Source: Thermoleophilia bacterium (GTDB lineage Bacteria > Actinomycetota > Thermoleophilia > RBG-16-64-13). Taken from it: 64,000 nucleotides of DNA. This document shows, one piece after another, positions 36,297 through 45,430 of this stretch. The position numbers and the translations under genes are program-made. The notes beneath the pieces are model-generated. The model ran no database searches. It was not told the origin of the DNA and saw only the letters and a program-made list of their open reading frames with translations. Position 1 is the first letter of the stretch; each line of letters begins with the position of its first letter. The stretch covers positions 4,293,845-4,357,844 of the forward strand of contig JAOSKU010000001.1 in the NCBI GenBank assembly GCA_027493445.1. The letters run 5' to 3'.

Positions 36297-36380
36297 CAGC
36301 GCTACGGACGCGACCGAGGACACCGCATCGGGCCGGCCAGTGCGGCCGCGGCGGCCGGGGCTTCGTTTCGAGACGAGCTC
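36281..36380 (+). repeat. right two-thirds of a type B repeat, forms the 3' end of the oxidoreductase gene
   Basis: From CGGGAGCGGGCGTAGCAGCG to CGTTTCGAGACGAGCTC the sequence follows the type B repeat. Its TAG in GGGCGTAG ends the reading frame upstream. The left third is missing. Confidence 0.78.
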
Positions 36381-37085
36381 CTACCTCGCGGGGCGCACTT
36401 GGACCTGGCACCGATCGTCGCCTCGGGCTAGGCTGTCGGTGCACTCCCAGACGAACTCTGCGCCGGTGAGCTCGCCGAGCATGCCGCGCAGAACGCTCTG
36501 GTGGAGCTCGCACACGAACGGCTCGTACTCCGGGGCCAGCTCCCCGAAGATGCAGTTTCGCTCGACGAGGGCATAGCCCCGTCCATTGAGCGTGATGATC
36601 TGGGGGGCTCCGCCAAGCTCCCCGAGCTCCCCCTCGAGGATCTCGAGGGCCGCATCGAGCGGGAGAGGACCCCCGATGCCGTGGGCGGTGGAGCGCATGT
36701 ACTCATGCCCCCATTCCTCGCCGAAGCAGGCAGCCTGTGCCGCATCCTGGCTCTCGGAAGTGAGCCAATCGATAGCTAGGCGCGCCAGGAATTGGTAGTT
36801 CCGCGGCGGCAAAGAGATGGTCAGCGCCTTCTCGCTGGCCAGGAAGGCCAGCTGGGGACGTCCCACGGCTCCCTTGCGATGATGCTTCCGGGAGTGGATA
36901 AGCCCGGCTTCCTCGAGCTTGTTCAGGTGGATGCGGATGGCACTGTGGTGCATGCCGAAACGGGCGACCAGGTCCTTAACGGTGAGGGGCGACTCAGAGT
37001 TGGCGATTGCCTGGAAGACGGCAAACCGAGTCTCCTCGCCGAGGGCCTTGCTCACGGTCAGGATGTCTGGTCGGACTCTGTACAT
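36381..37085 (-). CDS. ArsR-like regulator with C-terminal Cys-rich sensor
   Basis: A 234-aa regulator. The N-terminal winged helix (KALGEETRFAVFQAIANSES, LVARFGMHHSAIRIHLNKLE) is followed by a sensor domain with NCIFGELAPEYEPFVCELHQ and the later Cys of WECTDS and DDRCQVQV. This Cys spacing is reminiscent of SufR-type regulators, in which a [4Fe-4S] cluster senses oxygen or iron. It converges with the oxidoreductase gene; the stop lies directly at the end of the repeat. The target genes are not known. Confidence 0.72.
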   Translation of the reverse strand: MYRVRPDILTVSKALGEETRFAVFQAIANSESPLTVKDLVARFGMHHSAIRIHLNKLEEAGLIHSRKHHRKGAVGRPQLAFLASEKALTISLPPRNYQFLARLAIDWLTSESQDAAQAACFGEEWGHEYMRSTAHGIGGPLPLDAALEILEGELGELGGAPQIITLNGRGYALVERNCIFGELAPEYEPFVCELHQSVLRGMLGELTGAEFVWECTDSLARGDDRCQVQVRPAR

Positions 37086-37179
37086 GGCGCCACCTGCCGA
37101 CGTGAGAGCATATTTTGCAAGCTATCCAAGACTCTAGCAGAACCCCGGCGGTAGTCCAATACGGGCTAGGGGTCTTCTG

Positions 37180-37230
37180 CTCGCGCCGCCCAGTGCGGCT
37201 CTGGCTACCAACGCTTCGTCTTGAGACGAT
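37180..37230 (+). repeat. right-end fragment of a type B repeat
   Basis: CTCGCGCCGCCCAGTGCGGC and ACGCTTCGTCTTGAGACGAT match the right end of the type B repeat with several changes. It lies between two minus-strand genes. Confidence 0.55.
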
Positions 37231-37301
37231 ATCCCACAGGTTCCGTCCCGCTCGGGTGCCACCGGCTCTCGTCTCAGCGGAATCCTGTTTCCCCGCAGGA
37301 C

Positions 37302-38323
37302 TCAGTCGTCCCAGCGGAACTCGGGGAGCGAGTGGCGGTCCCAGATCTCCTCGGTCGCATCCTCGAGGGCGGCTTCATCCTCCTGGGACATGGTGGAGAG
37401 CAGCTTCTCCTCCCCTTCCGCACCGAGCCGCGAGACCTCCATCTCCGATGCGTCCAGGCGACCCTGATCATCGAGGATGGCGTTGGGGTGCGTAAAGCTC
37501 TCGGACAGCTCGCCAAGCTCCATCCCCTCGGCGAACAGGCTCACACGTTCTTCGAGGCTGTCTTCGGGCACGAGTATCTGCAGCTGGACCAGGTACTGGT
37601 ACCAGACGATCTCCCAGGCCATGGTCACAAGAGCGGCCTTATCGGCGGTGCGCACCGGAGCCACATTGACCATCGGACGGCCCAGGCTGCGGCGTATGCT
37701 CTTCATCTTCTCAGTGAAGGAGGACTCGTTGAAGAAGCGCTGGATGGCGCGGATATCATCGAGGGTGAACCCGGAGTCCTCTGCGGAAGACTCGGGCTCC
37801 GGCCCCGGTAAGTTGGGCGCCGGGCGTTCCTCGATTTCCGCGGCAAACGCAGTGGGGCGGGGGGAGTGGTGACCGCTTCGGCCTGCGCGGAGACAGACGG
37901 CGCGCTCAGGACCGCCTCGGTCCGCTGCAGCCTTTCGCGGGTCCGGCTCAGGTCGCCTTCTACGGCGCGCAGCCGTTTCTCGAGATGTGCGGCTTCGCTC
38001 TGCCAGTAGGTCAAGTCGTTCGTCAGCTCGGTCAGCAGCAAGGCGACCTGGTCGAGGACGTCGCGCTCCTTCTCCTTTCCTTGGATCAGCTCCCGGAGCT
38101 CATCCTGTACCGCGGCCACCTCGCGTCTGGCTGGCCGGCCGAGATCGCCGGCTGTGGTCGAGGCTTCAGGAGCGGGCGCGGCGAAGCGGACGGCGCAGGC
38201 TCCACAGACCTTCAGGAGCGCCCCGTTCTCCGCCTCGATGAGCGCGCTCTGCTCATCCAGGGGGGCCTCGCAGATCGCGCACTGATCGCCAGTCATAGGG
38301 GAGGTGTCCCACGCGTCATTCAT
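37302..38323 (-). CDS. zinc-ribbon coiled-coil protein, one apparent frameshift
   Basis: Two frames together give about 340 aa. The N-terminus has a zinc site (CAICEAPL and CGACAV), then a helical coiled-coil segment with LTELTNDLTYWQSEAAHLEK and LRAVEGDLSRTRERLQRTEA, then an acidic linker, then a conserved-looking C-terminal part (IRAIQRFFNESSFTEKM, SIRRSLGRPMVNV). One extra base in the six-G run at 37859-37864 joins them. The start follows a GGAGG site. Possibly a scaffold or regulator; the family is not known to me. Confidence 0.6.
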
Positions 38324-38548
38324 CTTCTTCGCCTCCAGTCTCTCGCGGGTGCCGCGAGAGGAGCGACGGTCCCGTGGCCGGGACGTGACCTCGGTTCGGA
38401 AAGAAAGTATAGCAGTGGTCCCACAGCCCGTTGCCGGTTGGCGGGTTCTCGCCTTAGGCCCGCGTACGTGGTGTTTGGGCCTGACTCCAGGTGTGGTAGA
38501 TGAGAACGCTGGGGAGAGCCCCGAATGTCCGATCGGATCACTCAAGGA

Positions 38549-39804
38549 GGGGACCATGAGGAAGATCCTACGAGTCGACGTCGGTGCGGGCACGGCCACC
38601 TACGAGGACCTGCCGGAGGACCTGGCCCTCTTTGGCGGCCGGGCTCTCACCTCCACCCTGGTGGCTCGGGAGATCAACCCCAAGGCCGACGCCCTGGGCC
38701 CCGACAACATCATCGTCTTTGCCCCCGGGCTCCTGGCCGGTACCACGGCCCCCAACTCCAGCCGCCTCTCGGTGGGCTGCAAGAGTCCTTTGACCGGCGG
38801 CATAAAAGAGGCCAACGTCGGTGGCCAGGCGGCCGGGCGCCTGGGCCGTCTGGGGGTGGCCGCCGTAGTGGTGCAGGGTGACCCCCAAGGCAAGAAGTAC
38901 GTCTTGCACCTCTCCCGGGAGGGGGCCCGCCTGGATGAGGGCGCCTCCTTCTGGGGCCAGGGCAACTACGACACGGCCGCCGCTCTTAGGCAGAAGTACG
39001 GCCCCAAGGTGGCCACCATCCAGGTGGGCCCGGCCGGCGAGCAGGGCCTGCGCAACAGCTCGGTGGCCACCACCGACCCCGAAGGCAACCCGGCCCGCCA
39101 CGCCGGTCGGGGGGCGTGGGCGCGGTCATGGGGGCCCGGGGCCTAAAAGCGGTGGTGGTCGACGACTCCGGCACCAAGCGGCCCCCCCTGGCCGACCCCG
39201 ATCGGTTCGACCAGGCCCGCAAGACCCTGGTGGACGGGCTCAAGACCCATCCGGTGACCAGCCAAGGCCTACCCACCTACGGCACGGCCATCCTGATCAA
39301 CATCATCAACGAGGCCGGGGCCCTGCCCACCAAGAACTTCCGGGAGGGCCGCTTCGACGGGGCCGAGAAGATCTCAGGCGAGACCATCAACGCCCACTGT
39401 CAGGAGCGCGGGGGTAAGTACGAGCACTCCTGCATGACCGGTTGCGTGGTCCACTGCTCCAACGTCTACAACGACGCCGCCGGCCACTACCTGACCTCGG
39501 GTCTGGAGTACGAGACGGTGTGGGCTCTCGGGGCCAACTGCCTGCTCGACGACATCGACGCCATCGCCAAGATGGACCGCCTGTGCGACGACCTGGGCCT
39601 GGACACCATCGAGATGGGCGACACCTTCGCCGTGGCCATGGAGGGCGGGCTCCTGCCCTGGGGGGACGGGGCCCGCATGATCGAGCTCTTCGAGGAGATC
39701 CGCGCAAACTCCGAGCTTGGGAGAAAGCTCGGCAACGGCTGCGGCCAGGCCGCCCGGGAGCTCGGGGTCACCCACGTGCCCACCGTGAAGAACCAGGGCA
39801 TGCC
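38549..39804 (+). repeat. long direct repeat, left copy (aldehyde oxidoreductase gene)
   Basis: From GGAGGGGACCATG onward, the sequence is repeated at 62748-64000. I see three bases changed in the first codons, one C/G change near 38671, and homopolymer-length differences. The right copy is cut by the window end, so the repeat may be longer. Confidence 0.93.
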
Positions 39805-40306
39805 CGCCTACGACCCCCGGGCCATCAAGGGCATCGGGGTCACCTACGCCACCTCCACCATGGGGGCCGACCACACCTCGGGCTACGCCGTGGCCACCAA
39901 CGTGCTTGGGGTGGGGGGCAGCGTCGACCCCTTAAAGGCCGAAGGCCAGTGCATCCTCTCCAAGGGCCTGCAGGAGGCCACCGCCGGCCTCTTCGCCTCC
40001 ACCGGTCTCTGCGTCTTTCTGGCCTTTGCCTGCCTGGACCAGCCCCAGAGCCTGGCCTCCATCCCGGAGATGATCGGCGCTCTTTATGGCCGGGAGATGA
40101 GCGTGGCCGATGGGGTGGCCCTGGGGGCCCAGGTGCTGGAGACGGAGCGGGACTTCAACAAGCAGGCCGGCTTCACCGAGAAGGACGACCGCCTGCCCGA
40201 GTTCTTCAGCAAGGAGACTCTGCCCCCGCACGAGGCCCTCTGGGACGTGCCCGACGACGAGCTCAACCAGGTGTGCGGCTGGAGCCCGGTGACCGAGCTG
40301 GGATAG
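38556..40306 (+). CDS. aldehyde:ferredoxin oxidoreductase (tungsten/molybdenum pterin), copy 1, one apparent frameshift
   Basis: About 583 aa, the usual family length. N-terminal AOR domain (RKILRVDVGAGTATYEDLPE; PNSSRLSVGCKSPLTGGIKE; NVGGQAAGRLGRLG), and C-terminal domains with the cluster Cys of SCMTGCVVHC and a fourth Cys in GLCVFLAFAC. It oxidises aldehydes to acids, or the reverse with reduced ferredoxin, in the cytoplasm. Frames change in the six-G run at 39109-39114; one more G gives GRGGVGAVMGARGLKAV, a conserved stretch. The same run is in copy 2. Good ribosome-binding site AAGGAGGGG. Confidence 0.88.
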
Positions 40307-40351
40307 GTCACTGCTTGGGAGGGCCGGCCGGCCGTGGCCGGCCCGGAGTCG

Positions 40352-40381
40352 GGGGCGGGGCGCCGCCGGGCGCCCCGCCCC
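40352..40381 (+). terminator. strong GC hairpin after the oxidoreductase gene
   Basis: GGGGCGGGGCGCC and GGCGCCCCGCCCC pair around GCCG-type loop bases; no T-run follows, so termination may need a factor. A second hairpin (GGCCGGCC/GGCCGGCC) precedes it. Confidence 0.5.
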
Positions 40382-40493
40382 TGAGTCTGTCATACGCATC
40401 TGCGCGAGCCCGCCAGGCGTGCATCCTGGGTGACGTACGCGATGACCGCGGACAGAATGCGGCCGCTTTAGCACAGTATTCGGCCATGCATCG

Positions 40494-40506
40494 TGTACAA
40501 TGTACA
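40494..40506. promoter_or_regulatory. operator-like palindrome TGTACA-A-TGTACA before the ABC importer
   Basis: Two self-complementary TGTACA boxes separated by one A lie 65 nt before the importer operon. A tandem repeat of ATGGGCGACGCTC follows at 40509-40533. A dimeric regulator site is inferred. Confidence 0.4.
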
Positions 40507-40570
40507 AAATGGGCGACGCTCAATGGGCGACGCTCCGTTTGTTGGGAGCTTCACGTAACAGGGGGGAATC

Positions 40571-41806
40571 ATGCGCGCGCGACCGGCAGCTTTGGCTCGG
40601 AGCAGACTGCACCCTGTTGCGACGATAGTCGCTGTGGCGGCTGTCTTCGGCCTGATCCTAGCGCTTGTGTTGACGGGGTGTAGCTCTCAAGGGGACGGCG
40701 ACACATTGACGCTGGAGTCGTCCGCGGAGTCCCTCAGCACCGCAGGGCCGACGTCGCCGGGGGGAGAGGACTCCAGTATCGTGGCCGACGGAGACCCGCT
40801 GCCGGCGGACAAGAGACCTGCGAAACTACGAATTGGCTACCTGCCGGCGGTCTGCCAGAGTTGGGTCGTGTTGCGCCCTCTGGAGTTGCTCGAGAGGGAA
40901 CTGGGCTTACCCGTCGAGTGGGTGCAGTATTCGGCCGGTCCGGCACTCGTGCAGGCTTTTGCTCAAGGACAGGTCGACGCCGGCTTTCTCGGTATTCCTC
41001 CCACTCTCATCGGCGTCGACAAAGGCGTGCCCATTCGTGCTGTGGCTTCGACCCATGCGGAGGGCTCCGCGCTGGTGGGGCGCGCCGCTGATCAGTACCG
41101 CACGTTCGATGAGCTTGGTGATGTGACAGAGGTCGTGCAACAGTTGCGCGGCAAGGTGCTCGGGGTTCCTGCAAAGGGCTCGATTGAGGATTCGATCCTA
41201 CGCGATATCTTGCGAACGGCGGGTCTCGATCCGGAGCGAGACGTGACGATCAAGAACGTACAGGCGGCGCCCTCGCTACCCGACATGCTGGCTCAAGGTG
41301 AAGTCGACGCGATGATTGTCTGGCCTCCCTTCGGCACCAAGGCGGTCGCGGCGGGCAGCGGCCAGGTACTCATCAACGCGCGGGATTTGTGGGCCAACAG
41401 TCCGTGCTGCGTACTAGCGGTCACGCAGGACTTGATCGACGAGTACCCGGAGTTCGTGCAGGCCTTGGTGCTGCTGCACGCCCGGACTTCAACGTTCATG
41501 ATGGCCTACCCCGACAAGACGGCGCAGATCGCGGCCGACTCCCTCGGGCTGCCGTTCCAGACTATTCGTCAGTCTCTGAGTGACAATCCTCGCTACTCCG
41601 CGTTGCCCGATGAGGGCTACCTGTCTGCAACAGATCGTTTCGCTGCGTCGCTCAAGCAGAGTGGTTACATCGAACACGATCTGAAATGGGGCGACGTGTT
41701 TGACCTTCGCTTCATATCGCATCTTGGCATGGAGATGGAGGCGGGAGTGGGCATGGTGCCGCCGGATCCGTCGCTGTACGAGTACATCATCGGTGAGCGA
41801 CCATAG
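40571..41806 (+). CDS. ABC importer substrate-binding lipoprotein (NitT/TauT, NMT1 family)
   Basis: 411 aa. Signal peptide with lipobox (LVLTGC at residues 32-37), a Ser/Glu/Gly-rich spacer, then an NMT1-like fold starting KLRIGYLPAVCQSWVVLRPL, with VEWVQYSAGPALVQAFAQGQ, VDAGFLGIPPTLIG and LRGKVLGVPAKGSIEDSILR. Family members bind nitrate, sulfonates, riboflavin precursors or aromatic acids; the ligand here is unknown. It leads a three-gene importer placed before metF and the shell genes, so it may import the compartment's substrate. Confidence 0.85.
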   Translation: MRARPAALARSRLHPVATIVAVAAVFGLILALVLTGCSSQGDGDTLTLESSAESLSTAGPTSPGGEDSSIVADGDPLPADKRPAKLRIGYLPAVCQSWVVLRPLELLERELGLPVEWVQYSAGPALVQAFAQGQVDAGFLGIPPTLIGVDKGVPIRAVASTHAEGSALVGRAADQYRTFDELGDVTEVVQQLRGKVLGVPAKGSIEDSILRDILRTAGLDPERDVTIKNVQAAPSLPDMLAQGEVDAMIVWPPFGTKAVAAGSGQVLINARDLWANSPCCVLAVTQDLIDEYPEFVQALVLLHARTSTFMMAYPDKTAQIAADSLGLPFQTIRQSLSDNPRYSALPDEGYLSATDRFAASLKQSGYIEHDLKWGDVFDLRFISHLGMEMEAGVGMVPPDPSLYEYIIGERP

Positions 41807-41811
41807 ACACG

Positions 41812-42602
41812 GTGGCGAGCCCAGCGGTTGAGTGGAGCAAGGTCTCCGTGCGCCGCCTAATGCGACGTTGGCGACTCTTGGTCGCGCCCGTCGTGTCCGT
41901 GGCCGTCTGGGCGCTTCTGTCGGAGCTGCAGGTCTTTCCCGAGTTTGCGCTCCCGTCATTGCCCAAGGTGGTGCATGCCTCCGCAAGTCTGATGCTCTCC
42001 GGCGAAATTTTCGTGGATCTGGCCGCCAGCCTCGCGCGTGTGGCCGCAGGTGCCTCGTTGGCCACGGTGCTGGGCATTCCCCTCGGGTTGCTGATCGGTT
42101 CTCGGGGCACCGTCGGCGACCTGGCTGAGTTGCCCATCCATGGACTGCGGCCCATCCCTCCTCTGGCATGGGTGCCATTCGCCCTCATCTGGTTCCGGGG
42201 TGGTTTCGGCTCGTCGGTCTTCCTGGTGTTTCTCGGTGCCTTCTTCCCCATCGTGTTGGACACTCTGGGCGGGGCACGAGCCGTGGACCGGGGCCACCTG
42301 GACGTCGCTCGGACTGTGGGCCTCGACGGTGCCCGGCTCGTTCGGAAGGTCGTGATCCCTTCGGCGCTCCCCTTCATGCTCACGGGAGTTCGCGTGGGGG
42401 TGGGAGTCGCCTGGATGACCGTAGTGGCTGCTGAGTTCTTTGGTCAGGCCCACGGCTTGGGAGCCCGCATCATCGAGTCGTACAACCTTCTGCGTATGGA
42501 TATCGTCGTCGTGGCCATGGTGTTCCTGGGTGCGGGGGTCTGGTCATGGATCTCGCCCTGCGGATCGCCTCGCGCAGGATCATCAGGTGGCGGGTCTCGT
42601 GA
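41812..42602 (+). CDS. ABC importer permease, one apparent frameshift
   Basis: About 263 aa with six membrane segments and the EAA-type loop (ARTVGLDGARLVRKVVIPSA, then LPFMLTGVRVGVGVAW). GTG start 5 nt after the binding-protein stop. The C-terminal 20 residues are in another frame; one more G in the run at 42534-42538 gives FLGAGGLVMDLALRIASRRI, the normal family ending. It should pair with the ATPase encoded next. Confidence 0.85.
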
Positions 42603-42637
42603 GGCGTTTTCGGGGCCGGCAGGATCGGTCGAGTCAG

Positions 42638-43606
42638 ATGGAAGTCGTCGATCGCGGTCTCGTCCCTAGTCCTGGGACTTCCTTCGTGGGCGATTCCCTG
42701 CGCGACCCCGCAGGCCTCGTTGCGCCCGTTGACCCCGAGGTCGCGTCCGCGGGTTGCGACACCCTCCAGATCGTGGGGGGTTGCAAAGACGTTTGCGCCT
42801 GGCAATGGCGATTCCGTCACAGCCTTGCGAGCAGTCTCGCTCTCAGTGGCGGCCGGCGAGTTGGTCTGCATTCTCGGTCGCAGCGGGAGCGGCAAGACGA
42901 CGCTGCTCAGGATCGTGGCGGGACTGGAGGCCCCCTCGGCAGGCTCGGTCTGGATAGGGGACTCCCGAGTTCGTGGACCGGGTCCGCATGTGGGTATGGT
43001 CTTCCAGGAGCCCAACCTGTTTCCATGGCGGACGGTCGAGGCCAATATTGCGTTGGGCCTGGAATGCATGCCCATAGGGAAGGGGGAGCGACGCGAGATC
43101 GTAGCTCACTTCGTGACCCTCATGGGACTCCAGGGATTTGAGCGACGCTATCCCCATGAGCTTTCAGGGGACTGCGTCAGCGGGTTGCGATCGCTCGAGC
43201 CCTTGCCCCTGGCCCGCGCGTCGTGTTGATGGACGAGCCTTTCGGTGCCCTCGATGCTCAGGCTCGGTTCGACATGCAACAGGAGCTCCTACGGGTGTGG
43301 CGACGCGAACGCAAAACGATCCTATTCGTGACGCATTCGGTGAGCGAAGCGCTCTACCTGGCGGACCGCGTGGTCTTCTTGTCTGCACAGGCGGGCACAA
43401 TCACCCGGGTCCTTGAGATGGAAGAGCTGGGGCTGAGAAGGCCCAGGGACATGTCGGGCAAGCACTTCAACCAGGCGAGGCGTCTCGCCCTGAGCCTGCT
43501 CGGCTACACGTTCGAGGCCGAAGGGTCCGACGCAAAGGACGACGACGGTGAGGCATCCTCTGCGCTGGGGGCTCCGGGGAACCGGGGTGACACCAGCGGT
43601 GTGTAG
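42638..43606 (+). CDS. ABC importer ATPase (SsuB/TauB type), two apparent frameshifts
   Basis: About 322 aa. Walker A ILGRSGSGKTTLL, Q-loop MVFQEPNLFPW, Walker B VVLMDEPFGALDAQ and the switch His in FVTHSVSEAL. The signature motif is restored (ELSGGLRQRVAIARAL) by adding one G at 43167-43170. A second break at the six-G run 42775-42780 is repaired by removing one G (TLQIVGVAKTFAPGNG). N- and C-terminal tails of about 40 residues are longer than usual. Third gene of the importer operon. Confidence 0.83.
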
Positions 43607-43659
43607 ACGCCGCCACTGGTAGTGTAGTCGGTGAGCGTGTGGCCCGTCGCCCGGGAACG

Positions 43660-44649
43660 TCAGAAAGTCGGGTCCAGAGTTGGCTGCGATGGTGCCGGCG
43701 TTCCGCTCTTCTCTGCGATGTTCAGCTCATGCGACAGCTCGGCTACGGTCTCGAACCGGTTATGGGTCATGAGGTGCACGCCGGCCACTCCTGACTCACG
43801 GAGCGCTTCGATCAGGTCTCGAACCAGGGCGCGACCATACGCGCTGGGGTCCTCGGTTCGCTCGATGCCGGTCATTACAGAATCGGGGATGACGACGCCA
43901 GGGACCTTGTGGTGCATGAAGCGGGCCATTCCCGGACTCTCGAGAAGGAAAGTCCCGACCAGCACGGGTGTGTCCATAGCGTGATCCCTTAGTTGCTCCT
44001 CGAAGGTGTGCCATTGCTCCAGGTGAAAAAGAGGTTGGGTCTGGAAGAACTTGGCTCCAGCGTGGGACTTGCAGAGGGTGCGCAGCAACTGTGGTTCCAG
44101 AGGTGTCTGCGTGGGATTGGCGGCCGCGCCTGCGAAGAAGTGACACGGCCCGTCCAAGGATCCACCCGCGGCCGACCGGCCGGCGTTGAGTTCGGCGATG
44201 ACCAACAGCAGGTCTGTGGCAGAGATGTCGAACACGGGCTTGGCGCCCGGGTGGTCGCCAAAACGTACGTGATCCCCGGTGAGCCCCAGGATGTTCCTGA
44301 TGCCCAGGGCATGAGCGGCCAAGAGATCGGCTTGCAGGGCCAGGACGTTGCGATCACGGCACGTCAGCTGAAGCACGGGCTCCACGCCCATCGAGAGTAG
44401 AAGGACGCTCGCAGCCAGGGGACTTTGAGCAAGTACGGCTGATGGCATGTCGGCCACGTTCACGGCAGTGACAGTGTCACGAAGGCACGCCGCACGGGAG
44501 GCCAGTCCCGCCCAGCCACCCCCTTTGGGTGGCAGCAAATCCGCCGTCAATACAAAGCGGCCCTCCTCGAGGTGCCGCTGCAAGAGCGAGGACACGCTGT
44601 CGTCCTCGGATGCGGCGGGCGGGCTCGCTTGGTGCGCTGAGCTGGTCAT
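43660..44649 (-). CDS. metF: methylenetetrahydrofolate reductase
   Basis: 329 aa. FAD-dependent TIM barrel that interconverts 5,10-methylene-THF and 5-methyl-THF. Family marks are RFVLTADLLPPKGG near the start, LQLTCRDRNVLALQADLLAA, GIRNILGLTGDH and GAKFFQTQPLFHL. The canonical RN(R) and TG(D) stretches are present. It is divergent from the first shell gene and has an operator-like palindrome in between. In this context it would link methyl-THF made by the corrinoid system to the oxidative folate branch. Start MTSSAHQ is chosen over an upstream ATG in the promoter region. Confidence 0.9.
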   Translation of the reverse strand: MTSSAHQASPPAASEDDSVSSLLQRHLEEGRFVLTADLLPPKGGGWAGLASRAACLRDTVTAVNVADMPSAVLAQSPLAASVLLLSMGVEPVLQLTCRDRNVLALQADLLAAHALGIRNILGLTGDHVRFGDHPGAKPVFDISATDLLLVIAELNAGRSAAGGSLDGPCHFFAGAAANPTQTPLEPQLLRTLCKSHAGAKFFQTQPLFHLEQWHTFEEQLRDHAMDTPVLVGTFLLESPGMARFMHHKVPGVVIPDSVMTGIERTEDPSAYGRALVRDLIEALRESGVAGVHLMTHNRFETVAELSHELNIAEKSGTPAPSQPTLDPTF

Positions 44650-44691
44650 CTCTCGTGCTCCTAGGCTCCCAGCGTTGGCAGGTACCAGTAC

Positions 44692-44706
44692 ATCATACAC
44701 AATGAT
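44692..44706. promoter_or_regulatory. operator-like palindrome ATCAT-ACACA-ATGAT between metF and the first shell gene
   Basis: It lies in the 144-bp divergent region, about 45 bp upstream of metF and 90 bp upstream of the shell gene. A TTGACT box at 44724 and AT-rich sequence follow, but no well-spaced -10 box. A shared regulator for both genes is inferred. Confidence 0.35.
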
Positions 44707-44793
44707 ATAGGGAATTCCAGTACTTGACTAACAGAATCCCGTATGTTTCGATATACAGGAATCGGGAGACGACACTTGCCACGGGGGGCCACG

Positions 44794-45351
44794 ATGATCC
44801 AGCTCCGCTCGTACAGCTTCATCGATCAGATGCAGCCTCAGTTTGCCTCCTTCATGGCGACAGTATCCCGGGGTTTCCTGCCAAACCCGTTGGAAGCGGC
44901 GCTGTTCATCGAAATCGCTCCCGGCATCGAAATCCAGCGGCTGACCGATATCGCCTTGAAGACCACAGAGGTCATGCCGGCAGACATTGTCGTAGAGCGC
45001 GAGTTCGGCCTACTTTTCGTCCACGCGGATGATCAGGGCGCCGTCTTGCGTTCTGGGCAGGCGGTTCTCGAAGCCGCCGGCTTGCGAGAAGACGAACGCC
45101 TGAAGCCAAAGCTCATGACCAACCAAGTGATCCGTAACGTGGACAGCTTCCAGACGCAGCTGGTCAACCGCATGCGTCACGGGAACATGCTCCTGACCGG
45201 CCAGACCCTCTACCTGCTGGAGACGGACCCGGCAGGCTACGCCTCGTTGGCCGCCAACGAGGCCGAGAAGAACGCGGGCGTCAACATCCTCGAGGTGCTT
45301 ACCTTCGGTCGCTTCGGCCGAGTCTACCTGGGGGCGAAGAGCGTGACGTGA
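44794..45351 (+). CDS. BMC-T shell protein 1 (tandem BMC domains)
   Basis: 185 aa, start at the internal ATG (MIQLRSYSFIDQMQPQFASF). The first BMC domain holds [20 protein letters not shown] and VVEREFGLLFVHADDQGAVL; the second holds QTLYLLETDPAGYASLAANE and VLTFGRFGRVYLGA. Such proteins form pseudohexameric tiles of a microcompartment shell, often with larger pores. It is about 40% similar by eye to the second BMC-T gene at 49537. It is cut off from the main shell operon by the GAF gene on the opposite strand. Confidence 0.85.
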   Translation: MIQLRSYSFIDQMQPQFASFMATVSRGFLPNPLEAALFIEIAPGIEIQRLTDIALKTTEVMPADIVVEREFGLLFVHADDQGAVLRSGQAVLEAAGLREDERLKPKLMTNQVIRNVDSFQTQLVNRMRHGNMLLTGQTLYLLETDPAGYASLAANEAEKNAGVNILEVLTFGRFGRVYLGAKSVT

Positions 45352-45430
45352 TGGAGGGGGCGGCGGCGGCTGCGGCGGCGCTCGAGAGCGTGACTGGGGT
45401 CTCCCACGAGCGCGGGACCGGCGACTGACC

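Noticed and set aside
38568..39101. Minus-strand frames opposite the aldehyde oxidoreductase (and the twin at 62767)
   Set aside because: Shadow frames created by strong third-position GC; no ribosome-binding site or family match.
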